64,000 nt of DNA from Spirometra erinaceieuropaei (taxonomy: Eukaryota > Platyhelminthes > Cestoda > Diphyllobothriidea > Diphyllobothriidae), in assembly GCA_902702965.1 (NCBI GenBank), contig CACRXP010000010.1, forward strand, positions 2,409,111 to 2,473,110, in the 5' to 3' direction. Under the pieces are notes generated by a model. The model was not told where the DNA came from and did not search any database. It saw only the letters and a program-made list of their open reading frames with translations. How positions within the stretch are numbered: position 1 is the first letter of the stretch; each line of letters starts with the position of its first letter. Both the position numbers and the translations under genes were made by a program. Positions 42,430-53,700 of this stretch are shown one piece after another.

Positions 42430-43231
42430 CCATTGGCTACAAATCCTACACTTCGACAGCAACCATCCTCTGTCTCACAAACGTAAATGTGTCCGCACTC
42501 TATTCCAAAGAGTCGAAACCCACTGCAGCACGCCAGAAGATAAAAGGGCCGAACGATTGTAACTTGTGAACCTATTTGTAGCCAATGTTTATCCCAGGCA
42601 TTTCATCGAGAGAAGCAGACGTTGGGCGCCCAGGCGACGGCCAAATGAGCAGCAACCCGAAATCTGGAGGGCCATTCCTTACGTTAGAGTGGTCTATGAA
42701 GCGATCTCGCGACTGTTATAGCCCACCAGTGTAGGCCTAGCCCATCGACCACAAGCAACAATTCGACGTCGCCTGTTTCAACCTAAGGACCCATTGCCAT
42801 CCGCCGAAACCTCAGCAGTCATTTACAAAATAAATTGCAATGAGGGCGACTGCAACTATGTGGGAGAAACCGGTCGGAAATTGCAAACTCGCCTACAAGA
42901 ACACAAGTCGGCCACTCGGAGGTTAGACCCTAACTCTCAACTAGCAACACACGTTGGAGAAACGGGGTATACTTTTGATCTCCAGAGGACTATCATCTTA
43001 GGCCGAGGCAACGCAAACACAGAACGGCTAACTCTCGAGGCGTGGTTCTCCGATGCCCTTTCTATCAACAGGCATCTGACCTTCCTGCTGCTTACAAAGT
43101 CCTACGTCATCACAGTCGTGAGTTCAGGAACAAAAACCACATTGGACTTAAGAATGCCGCACGGAGATAGCCCGACGCTGAGTTTACTCGGTAAGGAAGA
43201 AGAAGAACCGCCAAACCGACCGCCCGACTAA
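42430..43231 (+). pseudogene. Penelope-like element of a second lineage: linker and GIY-YIG domain
   Basis: One frame runs from about 42434 to the stop at 43229-43231: HFDSNHPLSHKRKCVRTLF, RRWAPRRRP, PEIWRAIPYVRVVYEAI, then the nuclease SAVIYKINCNEGDCNYVGET, RKLQTRLQEHKSATRR, THVGETGYTFDLQRT and TLEAWFS. Only two stops interrupt it (TAA 42560-42562 and TAG 42719-42721). VIY and YVG replace GIY and YIG; the helix Arg is kept. It has the CNxxxCxY spacing and differs clearly from copies 1 and 2, so it is another PLE family. The RT is missing. Because the GIY-YIG part has no stop, this copy is fairly young. Confidence 0.8.
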
Positions 43232-43394
43232 AGTCCAATCAGCTCCCCTCGACGGAGTGTTGACTCACAAAGCACACAGGCAAAACGCCCGTCAACCATC
43301 TCCCGAGAGGTCGAGGCGGCGGAAGGAGAGAAAAATCGATCAGCATGAGGCCGGTCAACACAACATGCCACTTTAAATTAAATTTCTGATCGAT

Positions 43395-43456
43395 TAAGTG
43401 CATTTTACGCCTTGACAATGAAGAGCCGACCGAGCTCTTTGAAACGTCAGCACTTA
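43395..43456 (+). ncRNA. Degenerate hammerhead motif of the second PLE lineage
   Basis: TAAGTGC (43395-43401) is complementary to GCACTTA (43450-43456), which gives stem I. AAGAGC pairs with GCTCTT around CGACCGA (stem II), and GAAACGTC follows at 43441-43448. The CTGATGA box reads TTGACAATGA, i.e. with a 3-base insertion. The overall layout agrees with the ribozymes of the other PLE lineage; activity is doubtful. Confidence 0.5.
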
Positions 43457-43494
43457 AATAAACCTCTTCCAGAGAGCCTATCTTCATCTTCAAA

Positions 43495-44190
43495 TAACCC
43501 TAATCCAGCATTTGGAGGTGGGATTATTGGTAGAGCCTAGTGCATTTGAATCTCACATCAAGTTGTCACAATGACTGAACGGGGCAAGTCACAAGCCGAT
43601 GCCGTGACTGGCGGAGAGAACTGTGCTGTCTCACTGGAAACGTTACATACTAAGACCATTATCTGCATAGCACTGCGTCTTCTACAGTCTAACGTCACCC
43701 GGGGACGGTGTGGGGGCGACGGGTGTCTCGTCCGACAGACGCTAACGCGTCAGTCCGTCAACCGTGGCACCTTTCTGATCGCAAAGTCTGCTATTCATCC
43801 TCTGCTCACTCATTGCCTCACATAGGCCTCAAGTTCTGACCTCGTTAGGCACCTACAGATCATTTGCCCGAGGTGTCGTCTCTTAGTTCGTGATAGATGG
43901 ATATTCTAAATGGTCCGCAGTAGTCCTAGTTTATCGTCTAGCTGGGTCGTGAATCTTTGAAATTTTTAGAATGAATATTTTGCCGCAGCTACCCCACAAT
44001 TCACCACCAAATACTGTTTTTCAACTGATCCGAAAATTTAACCAATAGGCTTCCTTGGTTTCTTGCGATCACCAGTGACCTCTTTCGCGTGGAGTGGTGA
44101 CCAGTCAGTCCAATAGAAACAGGACTCATTGCAAATCAATCCAAAGTGAAATGAACTAGTATTTAATAGAGTGGTTGTAGATCTTGGTTT
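43495..44190 (+). repeat. Repeat B and FB2 fragment, 5' flank of tetraspanin 2
   Basis: Matches 19600-20310 nearly without gaps up to the tetraspanin start, which shows that the flank was duplicated with the gene. Confidence 0.75.
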
Positions 44191-44201
44191 ATTAGTTAAC
44201 A

Positions 44202-47163
44202 ATGACATCGCGAATATGTTTCAATGTTGTCCTGGGTGTCGTCTGCCTTTGCCATTTGGTACGTCCATATCATGCTACTCTGTTCTACAATTAAGAAAGT
44301 TTTCATGTTTATATGTTGTTTTTAGTTTTTTATTTAGTCTAGCTTGGTATTACCGGATGAGTTCGTGAGGCATGCTTTAAGTCAGAGCCTCGGATGTTCG
44401 GTGATTCTAGCACATGCGAGACGAGTCAGTAATAATGGCCCTTGGTTTTGGAAGTTAGGGGCAAAAATTCGCCTCATCGAAGGCCACTGTGACAAAGTTA
44501 ACCGGCAAAACAGTCCAATCACTTAGAGTTCGTTTATCGAAGCTAAACCCCGTCCTATCCGGTGTTCATCAGACGTGAGATATACTTTCATTTGAAAATG
44601 CAAGAATTGAATAATAATTAAAGTCAGCACTCCTTACTTTGCCATCTTAATGCAGGAAAGTATTTCCTGGCAAAGAAGGAGGGAGAGAACGATAAGGGGG
44701 AAATTGAAAAGGTCAACTTTGAATTATTTGCCGCCATAAAACAACCACATCAAGTGCCAGCAAGGCCTTGGATTGGGACACTGTCTGGTAGTACTGGAGC
44801 GTCATAGTTAAATGCTCAATTACTTGAGTAACGGGACCACATCCTGAAAGTTGTTATCGTCAGTATTCAATGCTGTGTGAGGCAGAGCAGAAAAGGTTAA
44901 TTTGGTCTGGATTGAAGATTCGAGTTTAGGGATCTAGTCGGTCAGTATGCAGGGATCGGCAGTCAGTGGTGTAGAAGGGTTGCCGAAGAAAATGTTTTTA
45001 AGAAAATTCAATTTTCCCCTCATTCGATGGTGGGTGGTGGTTATTAAGAATAATTCTAAGGAAGGACACGGGGATAGCAAACTCTCCTCATTAGTACAGG
45101 CAGCCTTTTATTTAACGTCCGGGAAATTGGGGTTAGGGTTAAAGTTAAGGCTGGAATTAAGGTTATTTTGGGGTTAGGGTTAGGACAGTGGAACAGGCTC
45201 GCTTAGTGGGGTTTAACGGAAGGCCACCTACGCTGCACGAGTGGGCTCATATTCCCATGCCACTCCAGCGTTAGCACAGAAATAAAGACCCGTATTAGAC
45301 AAAATTTTCCTTTCTGGGTTTTATATGCAAGTGATTTATTAAAGAGATCCCCATTCCGGCTTTACTTTTGTTTCTCAGAATTGTTAGTTTGCCTTAGCAG
45401 ACCCACCGACACTAACTCCAAACCCTAACCCTTAAGCCTAAGACCTCCAAACCCGTAAACACTTAATCTACACTGCCACGTAACCCACCTCCACCCCATG
45501 CCCCCGTAACGTACGAACCTTTCAGCACTCCCAACACCCAACTAACCCGCAACTGTCCCCATGTACCAGAGGCCGAAAATTTCCACAAATCTACGGACAA
45601 CTAATCCTGTAGAGAAATAACAATCTGACAGTCAAGTGAGATCGCGTTTCTGATCCCCATCCTCACTCGTCTTCTCATAGTTTCAAATGTTGTAATATTT
45701 CAGTGGTAATTATATGGTCTATATGGACACCACAGAATAAATGACCTATCAGCCAGTAGGTAAGAGCACTGCTGATAACTAACCGACCAAGCATGCCACT
45801 TAACCTAGTACTGAACCAAATACCCACCTGGGACATGCAAAGTGTTGCAGCCATTTGCCCAGAAGCTCATTATTTGCAACTTTTAACTGCCGATTGCTTC
45901 TGTTTAGGCCATTGGGATCGTGGGCATCGTGGTCGGCACCATTGCGAACGCACCTGCTCAATCATTTGGTCTGTCCGATACTCCATTGAGTATTCAGCGC
46001 ATGATGATTGGCCTTGGCGTGCTGCTTATCCTATTGGCCATCCTTGCCGGCGTTAGCCTGTTTTCTCGCAATCGATTTCCATTTTTGACAGTACGTCACA
46101 TGTGCTTTCTGCTCAACCTTAACAATCACGCAGTTCTTAGTTCTGTCGATCCTGACCGCCATTGTACACATTGGACTGGGCATCTACACTCTCATCCTTG
46201 GAAGTCGCGTAAGAATGGCTAGCCCGTTTATTTAAAACCACCCTCTCTCTCACACACAGGTTACTGCAGTCCTTAGTTCACCCCTTATGGATCAACTTTC
46301 TTTTGACCCAGACGTCATGGACACGTTGCAGAGCACGGTAGGTCAAGTCAATAAAAACATAGGTTATCTCTGACCACTAGTTGGAATGCTGCGGAATGTA
46401 TTCTGTCAACTATTATTACTACCTATGGAATTTGCCAGAATCGTGTTGTCCAGAGAACACTGGCTTCTGCAACGTATCAAATGCCTACTCAGTGGTAAGT
46501 TGCAGTTCTCCGACCATGCCCATTTTTTCTCCTTGATTTAATGCCGTAAAGCACTACCTAAAGTGTACGAGGACTTTCCCCTTGTAGATGCAAGAAGTAT
46601 AAATTAGGCGTCCGATTAGAGATATATAACACATCGTCCAGGTTGGTGATTGAGGAGGGAGTACGATAGATACTGCACACGTCCATCAGCATTATGAACC
46701 AACTCTCGCGTGAGTCACCAGCTCTGCGTCCACCACGTTGTGCGACACAAATAGACATTGGCATTACAGTCGATAGAAATGTCGTATAGCAGAAATAATC
46801 AGTGCTTAATCGGTTCCTGTATTTCCTGGAATGAGAGCATTTCGATGCCGCTGTGATAGGCAGATATAGACGTAGGATGCTGAAAGATTGGTTTCATCTT
46901 TTAAGGAGAAGCTTTCAATGATATCCTTATTTCGAAATAGTGAGCAAGAAATATAGCACGAAATTCCATACATTGTACTTCCGTTTTTTTCAATTTAGGG
47001 CTGTGCCGGAAAAATACTGGATATAATATCTCCGGTCTTTAAAGGACTGGGCGGATTCCTTGTGTTGCTATGCATTGTGCAGATAGTCCTTGCTATTGTG
47101 CTTTATGCAATTTCGCCGAGAAGTGAGAAAGAGACGGATATTAAGGAGGTCTCCTATTCATAG
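44202..47163 (+). CDS. Tetraspanin, gene 2 (paralogue, six coding exons)
   Basis: Coding exons are 44202-44258, 45908-46090, 46134-46208, 46260-46337, 46381-46494 and 46999-47163, with the same lengths and phases as gene 1 and intact GT..AG borders, giving 223 residues. Spans and loop cysteines are in the same places: CCG at 134-136, CC at 153-154, C161, C171. About 40 of 223 residues differ from gene 1. Exon 3 has no nucleotide difference, whereas exon 4, the outer-loop start, has 17 in 78. The change C161-Ser to C161-Asn creates a possible N-glycosylation site (NVS, 162-164). No break is visible. Probable role as for any tetraspanin: an organiser of membrane protein complexes, perhaps at the worm surface. 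Confidence 0.9.
44259..45907 (+). other. Intron 1 of tetraspanin gene 2
   Basis: Parallel to intron 1 of gene 1 but with about 320 bp extra at 44795-45110, which is either an insertion here or a deletion in gene 1. TTAGGG-like units lie at 45128-45182. Confidence 0.8.
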
Positions 47164-47208
47164 GACTGAAAACGATCATGACAGATTATTGCTGTTGCAG
47201 CCATACAT

Positions 47209-47214
47209 AATAAA
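47209..47214 (+). promoter_or_regulatory. Polyadenylation signal of tetraspanin gene 2
   Basis: AATAAA 46 bp after the stop, in the same context as behind gene 1. Confidence 0.75.
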
Positions 47215-47769
47215 GGTGAATTCTAACAGTGTGTATATTTTGGATTTTGTGAGGGTCTGTAGGATGTGGAGGTGTGGATGTGGTGGGCGGATGATGAGAT
47301 TGTGGTGGTCCCGCTCCGAGGGCATCTTCAGACGCCGCGCTTCTCGCGCGTACTAGTGGCAGTCAGGTTCTCGGCCAATCACAGCTATGGAAACCAGCCA
47401 ATCAACTTCAAGGCCGACGCTTGTCTGTGGTAATTGATGATGATTTTCTTTGCCCACATGTGGATGCCGCATGAGTGATAGGCCACCTGTACTTAATCAT
47501 GGTGGTCTATGATAGAGTCAGCCGACATATATTCATGAAAAATTTGCCCATTCTTCTGTACAATGAGGCTGACGAGGTCCCACTAGCAGGCTGGATTCTC
47601 GTTATCGCGGCCCGACAAGTGTTCCTTCCTGCGGACTCCGACTTGTTCCAACCTATTCTTCCATCCGTCTGTGCGGAATTAACATTCCCTCGTCTGGGGT
47701 CTAATTCCTCTCTTTATTCTGAAGCGAATCCGAAGGTTGAAGTGACCTATGGCTTACGCTGGCGCGACA
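47215..47769. repeat. 3' flank of the duplicated tetraspanin block
   Basis: Matches 22947-23367. It includes about 110 bp extra (about 47430-47545) relative to the other copy. It ends at the AGATCTGTAAAA target duplication. Confidence 0.65.
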
Positions 47770-47807
47770 AGATCTGTAAAAAAAGAGACACGGTAGATGG
47801 GATGAGA

Positions 47808-47863
47808 GCTTTATTAGCCTGACGTTTCGGAATCCTGCTCGAATCCATCATCAGAAACAAAGG
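47808..47863 (-). ncRNA. Hammerhead ribozyme, minus strand, outer left end of the double PLE
   Basis: Minus-strand order: CCTTTGTTT, CTGATGA (47854-47848), GGATTC/GATTCC stem II with one U-U mismatch, GAAACGTC, AGGC, then AATAAAGC. Core and GUC cleavage triplet are intact; stem I uses G-U pairs. Confidence 0.7.
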
Positions 47864-47877
47864 TAGATAGGCGTGGT

Positions 47878-48245
47878 TCATGCACAAGGGGCTACAGTAT
47901 TTATAGGATGCAGTCGTCGTGCTACCGCGTACCTATGAATATTCTCGGCTCCCTGCCCTTCATCAGGGATTGTCGCATTAGGTGTGCTGACTGTCTGATA
48001 GCCGACATTCGCGTCTTTAATTGCGGCAATTTCATCACGTGTGTTGGATTTTGGTGTGATGACTGATCCACCGACCGTGGCGTTGGGAACAGTGTTCACC
48101 TGTGCGCTTCCCACGTGGTAAATTACTCTGGCTAGGCGAGGTCTCGGCACTGAGTATGGAAGGCGGAGTTCACTGCGCTTGTTGATGGACTGGGAGGGCA
48201 GTGAATCATGACTCAAGCAACTCGTGGCTCATGCGGTTGCCACCT
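47878..48245 (-). pseudogene. PLE C-terminal part, minus strand
   Basis: The minus-strand frame of 112 codons (48216-47878) reads QSINKRSELRLPYSV, RVIYHVGSAQVNTVPNA and SNTRDEIAAI, which match the ends of PLE copies 1 and 2. It is joined head to head to the plus-strand PLE at about 48246. Confidence 0.7.
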
Positions 48246-48676
48246 ATACCGCTTATGTCAAGAACGTTTCGGAAACTATCGGCCGCATCCTCGCACCACT
48301 TGGATGTGGAGTTGCACATAGACCGTGGACAACCATCAGACGTCAGGTAATTAAACCCAAAGACCCGCTTCCACGGCTAAAAACGTCTGGAGTCGTTTAT
48401 CGGATCTGGTGCAGTTGCGGACAAAGCAACTACTTTGGAGAAACCGCAAAACAGCTCCGAACGAGAATGGCCGAACACACTGCAGTGGTGCAGAGAAATG
48501 ACGCCAGCTCTCAAGTTTCGGCTTATTCGACGAGATACGGCCACACATTCAAATTCGATGAGGCCGAAATTCTCGCTATAGGTGACAACCGCGTGAGCAG
48601 GGAGCTACTTGAATCATGGTTCGCTGCTCCCAGTCAGTCAGTAAGTGCAACCACCTTCCCCTTCCATACTCAGTGA
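48224..48676 (+). pseudogene. PLE GIY-YIG endonuclease domain, plus strand, open frame
   Basis: A 150-codon frame whose PLE part begins after the junction at about 48246: VSETIGRILAPLGCGVAHRP, LPRLKTSGVVYRIWCSCGQS, NYFGETAKQLRTRMAEH, GHTFKFDEAEILA and GDNRVSRELLESWF. The nuclease domain is complete, with VVY and YFG strands and the helix Arg, but there is no RT, so it is only a domain fragment. The first residues come from the inverted partner, and the nominal start is not real. Confidence 0.8.
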
Positions 48677-48924
48677 TGAGACTTCGCCTAGGCGGTGTAA
48701 TTAGACACGTGGGAAGCGCACAGGGGAACACTGTTTCCAACGCCAGGGTCGGTGGATCAAATGGTCGAATAATCATCACACCAACATCCAGCACACGTGA
48801 TGCAATTGAAAAAAACTAAAAACGCGAATGTGGGCCATCAGACAATCGTCAGGGCGTCACGGTGGCATGGCGACTGTATACTATTAATTACTTCAGCCCC
48901 TTGTGCATGAACCACCCGTATCTG

Positions 48925-48985
48925 ATTCTGCCTCTGATGATGGGTTCAAGCCGAAATCCGAAACGTCAGGCTAATAAAGCTCTTG
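48925..48985 (+). ncRNA. Hammerhead ribozyme, plus strand, outer right end of the double PLE
   Basis: GCCT (48930-48933), CTGATGA (48934-48940), GGGTT (48942-48946) with AATCC (48955-48959), GAAACGTC (48960-48967), AGGC (48968-48971). Stem I is fully paired over four bases; the distal part is weaker than in the best copy. Cleavage is predicted after C48967. Confidence 0.75.
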
Positions 48986-49057
48986 TCCCACCGATCGTGC
49001 TTCCTTCTTGAAGACTGCTTCCTGGGGATCGTCTCCGCTTTTGTTAGATCTGTAAAA

Positions 49058-49300
49058 TGTTACGTGCACTATTTAACGCCGAGCAGGCCCTTGGCAACTG
49101 TATGGTTTGTGATCCCAACTCACTTGAGGTGGTTTGTGGACCTTGCGATACGTTGAATAGTGGTAGAGGGGTTTTTAGGGGTGGGGCAACACACAGGACG
49201 AAGAGCGGAATAAGTGATGGTAGCAATCACACGGAATTTGAGTTTTTTAGTTGCCAGCTAATTGGGGCCCTGCACCCTACCGTTACCTAGGTCCTTTCGT
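49058..49300. repeat. Right flank of the double PLE
   Basis: Continues 23380-23560 (GTAGTGG.. of relic A context: TTTGTGGACC, GTTGAATAGTGGTAGAG). Confidence 0.6.
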
Positions 49301-50055
49301 CGGATAATTTTTGGTCTATTTAAAAGAGGCTGTTAACAATTACTTTGCGTTCGATTTCCTAAGTCACGGGTGCCTTCGTACCTGATCATCTACATAGCAC
49401 CGCAGCAACAATGCGACTTTCTGTGAGCACTTATATCATTACATAAAATATAATGATTGAAGTGTAACATGTACCACAACTCATTGAAGATGACAACACT
49501 AGAAATGAACAGTCCAGTCTCTCTTTTCTTTATCGGCAAGGTTATTGCCGCTGTGCAGCTGCAAGCTGGGCTAGAGAGAGAGAGAGAGAAAGCCCCAAGT
49601 CACAACGGGACGCGCGAGTTTCGTAACACGATCGGTGAGCGCCCTCCTACCATGGTATATTTGTAGATATTGAAAAATCCAAAGTAAATATGTGAAGAAG
49701 ACGGTGTAAATAGGAAATATATATTGGAGAAAAGTCTTTTTTAAGTACTTATTTATTTCCCCAAAATTGCAGATCATCAGCCATAGCAAACAGGAAGACT
49801 ATACAACCACACCCAGGTCCATGCATGAAAACTGTAGAAAGAGTGGAAATTATTAATTCAGAGAGGATTTTTGAGAACTGCCAGGCCAGAGGGCTACTGC
49901 CATCGGTGCTGACCTGCCAGTGCAGATATCAAATGCGGCTGCAAGTCAGGAGGCAGAGCACGGGCGACTATTTGTTCGGTGTGCACGAGGAAGAAGGCGG
50001 AAAGCACTTAAAACAGGCTCGGAATATGAGAGGAGCCGATTAGCGATGCTGATTT
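49301..50055 (+). pseudogene. Merlin-related relic C (N-terminal part only)
   Basis: Related to relics A and B from about 49470. The frame 49825-50043 gives CQARGLLPSVLTCQCRYQMRLQ and YLFGVHEEEGGKHLK, the transposase N-terminal region. The catalytic part is deleted: sequence jumps at about 50050 to what lies near 24830 in relic A (GTACACATTTC at 50104). Confidence 0.6.
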
Positions 50056-50389
50056 TTGGAAGTGAATTCCAGGCGGCATTTTGAAGTGCAAAACTCTGGC
50101 GCGTACACATTTCGAGGTTGGATTACTGTCTGCTGCCCGGAAGACGCCCGACGGAATCTGAGCTTACTCCAATCCCACTATCATACAAAGTTTTCCGAAT
50201 TCGGAAAAAAATACCGACTTTTACTCGTAAAGCTCACATTTCCATTAGCAGAACCACCCTGAAAAATATTCTGACCGACGATAATGTTTAATGTGCATGG
50301 TTTCGCACAATCACAGACCATGATGCCCACCCTCCTCTGCAAATGGATGTCCACACATTAACTCGATGCTTAATAAGCTATGTGGGGTT
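50056..50389. repeat. Merlin/PLE junction repeat, copy 4
   Basis: Matches 24835-25100 and 28740-28963. It is interrupted at 50389 by element G. Confidence 0.6.
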
Positions 50390-50733
50390 GTCGAAAGTCG
50401 TGTGGTCGACAAGATAAAGATTCCCAATCAAAAGTCAGGGAAGACGGTTTGAGTTGGACAACCTTTACTGTCTGAGGAAGTGCGTACACAAGGGCTCTGT
50501 AGGCAGTCGCCGCGGGCGCGCTCCAAGCAAGCTGTTGTCTGTGTCCGCCTTCAGGGTGTTCAGCGCGTGTGTGCGACCTTCGTCGTCTCCACGTCGCCAG
50601 CCAAACAGAGTGGGGACAGCGTTGATTGGTTTCGAGTACTCGCGCGTCCCAGCAGCGTATCGACACGAAGTGTGAGGCGGAGAGGACGGCAGAGTGACGA
50701 AGGCGGAGGGTGAGGAGACGCGAACTGCCACAG
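50390..50733 (-). mobile_element. Element G, copy 2, exactly bounded
   Basis: 344 bp, reverse orientation, flanked by GGGTT on both sides (50385-50389 and 50734-50738). The empty site is TGTGGGGTTTCGTTGG at about 28955-28970. Confidence 0.75.
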
Positions 50734-50756
50734 GGTTTCGTTGTCATATACAAAGT

Positions 50757-51732
50757 TGTGGCCTCTGAATGACTTGCCTGTTAAGGGCTACCTAGGAACT
50801 AGTTGCCATGAGTCGAAAGGAGCCTAGCTCAGATCGCTTACTGAGATTGTCCTTGGGAATTTACCTAAACCCAAATGTCAACGAACTATAAAGGAAAATC
50901 TACCATAGGCTTCCCACATCAACACTTTCGGATCGAGACACATTACTCGTCGGGGAATATGGCCAACTTGCTAATATGCTTAAAACCAGACGATCCTTCA
51001 CAAATACCGTCAATGTTGCTGCAAATACGAAAAGAAAACCTGGGGGAACACAGAGTGCCTGACATTTCGGAAGCGCTCTCAAATCCATCATTAGAGACGA
51101 AATCAGGCAAGGCTAATGCACGCATACCGGAGGCAATCACGAAATCGAAGGGTCTGCTGCCACGGCAGGAAACGTCTGGAGTCTGGGGGGAGGCAGTTGA
51201 GAAGAAAACAACTACGTTGGAGAAACAGGAGGACCATGTGGGACGCGGATGGTCGAGTTTCCCGCAGCAACAACAGCAGCGAGGAGGAAGAACGCCTGTG
51301 CCCATGTCGCAGCCAATTCGACGGGATCCGACTGCACATTCAAGCCGGGGGCGGTCTAAATTTTTTTCGAATGGTGACAACCGTGTGAGCCGCAAACGGT
51401 TTAAGTCATACTCTTATAGCCTTTAGTCGAACACCGAGCTTAATGGCGTCTTGCCCACATATTCTGTGTGGAGACCTTGCTTTGACAGAGTGAATGACCA
51501 CATGGGGAGCGTGATGGCGACCACAGCTCACAGTCCCAATGTCGGCGAGTCAAATGACTCAGGAACCCACACAAGTAATGCAATCTCAGTAGGTCATGCT
51601 TCATATGTGGTCAGTTAGGCGATTATTGAACCACATGCGGCCATCAGCAATGATTTCCAGGGTCGACAAATCTTTGTAGGAGGCATAAAAACTGCATCCT
51701 ACAGTTAGTGAAACACTCCCGTTGCTTCATTC
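50757..51732 (+). pseudogene. PLE 3' part with GIY-YIG relic, copy 2
   Basis: Parallel to 28986-29880. Frame 50875-51426 gives LLPRQETSGVWG then loses the domain; DNRVSRKRFKSY follows downstream. Its end is replaced by element G copy 3. Confidence 0.6.
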
Positions 51733-52091
51733 TGCGGCAGTTCGCGTTTCCTTGCCCTCTGCCTTTGCCACGGTGCCTTCCTGTCCACCTCACACTCCTT
51801 GTTGATACGTTGCTGGGATACGGGTGGATTGTTACTAGCCTCGCGAGTGCTCCAGGCCAATCAACGCTGTCCCCCACCCCCTGATTGGCTGACGGACGCG
51901 GAGGCAACGAAAGGCGCACACACGCGTTGGGTTTGAGCACCTCGAAGGCGGACCCGGACAACAGCTTGCCTGGAGAGTGCGTTCGCGGCGACTGCCCACA
52001 GAGCCCTTGTGTACACACTTCCAAAACAGTAAAGGTTGTCCAAATCATTCCGTCTTCCCTGACTTATGATAGGGAATCGTTGTTTTGTCAT
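51733..52091 (+). mobile_element. Element G, copy 3
   Basis: Starts TGCGGCAGTTCGCG and ends near TTTTGTCATCCC; about 15 bp longer than copy 1 owing to small internal insertions. It has replaced or cut the PLE end, where the hammerhead would lie. Confidence 0.6.
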
Positions 52092-52104
52092 CCCAGTGAG
52101 ATTT

Positions 52105-52395
52105 GGAGGGAGCTGACTTTAGGGTGAATTTCTCGCATCTGAAATGCTCCCCAACTGTGCTGTCGAAGCACTGCCTTATCTTTCTTACCAGGAATGAAAG
52201 ACGAAGGAAGTTGTTCAGAACTAATTGTCCAGGTGGAAAATTGAACTGTGGTACACATTCAGAAGTGAGATAATAACAGAATATGACAGAGTATTCGGGC
52301 AAGTTGGCAGAGCAAGAAGGATGATTCTTTCACATTCGACTACCCCGAACGTACGTAATGGACGCTTGTCTCACCATGGTCAAGTTTCCAACAGG
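52105..52395. repeat. Dispersed repeat F, copy 3 (empty Merlin site)
   Basis: Matches 8985-9138 joined to 9928-10040. Confidence 0.65.
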
Positions 52396-53700
52396 TAGCC
52401 GGTGTGATGGGGTGAAGGTACAAGGTAACATCTGTCGGGCCAAAGTTTGGAGTAGGAGTATTTGACTGTTAACATGCTGAATATGCGTTTGTACCCCCAA
52501 AGGGAAGGCAGTAAAATGGTATTGTAAAAATACGCACTTTTAGGCGAATGAAGGAATTTGAAAAAAGGAGTGCAAAAGGTAAAAATGTGATAGTGTATAT
52601 GGAGCACCTTGTGGAGAAAGCCAATGCGTAGGCAAGGAATACAAAAACGCAAAAGGAAGACAAACAGCCAATAGGAATTGGCAACGCGTAGTCAAGGTCG
52701 TTCCGCATGGTGTACACAAAAAATGATAGGTACATAAGTGAAGGGATCTGGAGGCAGTTAAGGAAACGAATAAGGCAAATAACGAGCCATAAGGCAAGTG
52801 TATGATGCTACGTTTATGTAGGTTGCTCTGTAATAATGATAATGAGAATATAGATAAATTACCAGCGGAACGCCAACACGTTGAAATGCATCAGCAACGC
52901 AGGACGCAATTCTAACCCAAAAACAAGGCCGCTCACTCGTACGTCATTTAAATTTCCTGTCCAGTGTATATACTGTCATGCAATTTCAAAAGTGTTTGGA
53001 ATTTTTCATATGCTGAATATGCACTCTGATCGCTGTAGTAATACTGTAGAACTGTGGTGGTATACATCGACATCAAACAGCCAATAGGAATTGGCAACGC
53101 GTGGCCAAGGTCGTTCGTATGGCGTACAGAAATAATGATAGAAGGTATGGGAAAGGATCCGGAGGCAGTTAAGGAAACGAATAAGTCAAATGATGAACCA
53201 AAAGACAAGTGCATGATGCTACGTTTAAGTAGGTTGCTCTGTAATAATGATAATAAAAATATAGGTAAATTACAGACAGAAAGCCTACACGTTGAAATGC
53301 GACGACAACACAGAACGCAATTATGACCCCAAAACAAGGCTGCTCGCCTGCACGTCATTTAACTTTTCTGCTGTATATATATATATACTGTGAAATTTTC
53401 TTGAGACCGTCAACGACTTTCCTCCTGTGCACTTAACGTATATATCCTAACCATTATCTGGACTATCTAGCGCAAGCAGACTCGGAACAGGATGCAAGTG
53501 CGCTGAGCGTTGTGCCTTTGACGTATCTAGTTAGTGCATTTTGCACATGTCTCAATAGTGCAGTTGTAAAGTATAACATTTTAACATAATCACGCCTACT
53601 CAGAAGAGTTCAGTAGGTCATGAGTTTAATATTTCTCAAGTGCGGATGCAGGACCAAACTTGCCGAATTTTCTTATTTGTACATCCGTTGGCCTATTTTA
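52396..53700. repeat. Composite repeat A, copy 3, with internal duplication
   Basis: Aligned with 14945-15797 and 30600-31464. A second partial unit (53075-53330) repeats the CAGCCAATAGGAATTGGC to AGTTAAGGAAACGAATAAG part of 52666-52780. A (TA)n tract lies at 53375-53388. Confidence 0.7.

Larger units (their letters stand above)
47770..49057. mobile_element. Inverted double PLE inserted as one unit (12-bp target duplication)
   Basis: The insert (47782-49045, 1264 bp) is flanked by AGATCTGTAAAA on both sides (47770-47781 and 49046-49057). The empty site is AGATCGGTAAAA at 23368-23379. The left part (to about 48245) is a minus-strand PLE 3' end, the right part a plus-strand PLE 3' half. Both 3' ends face outward and each carries a hammerhead motif. 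Confidence 0.85.
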
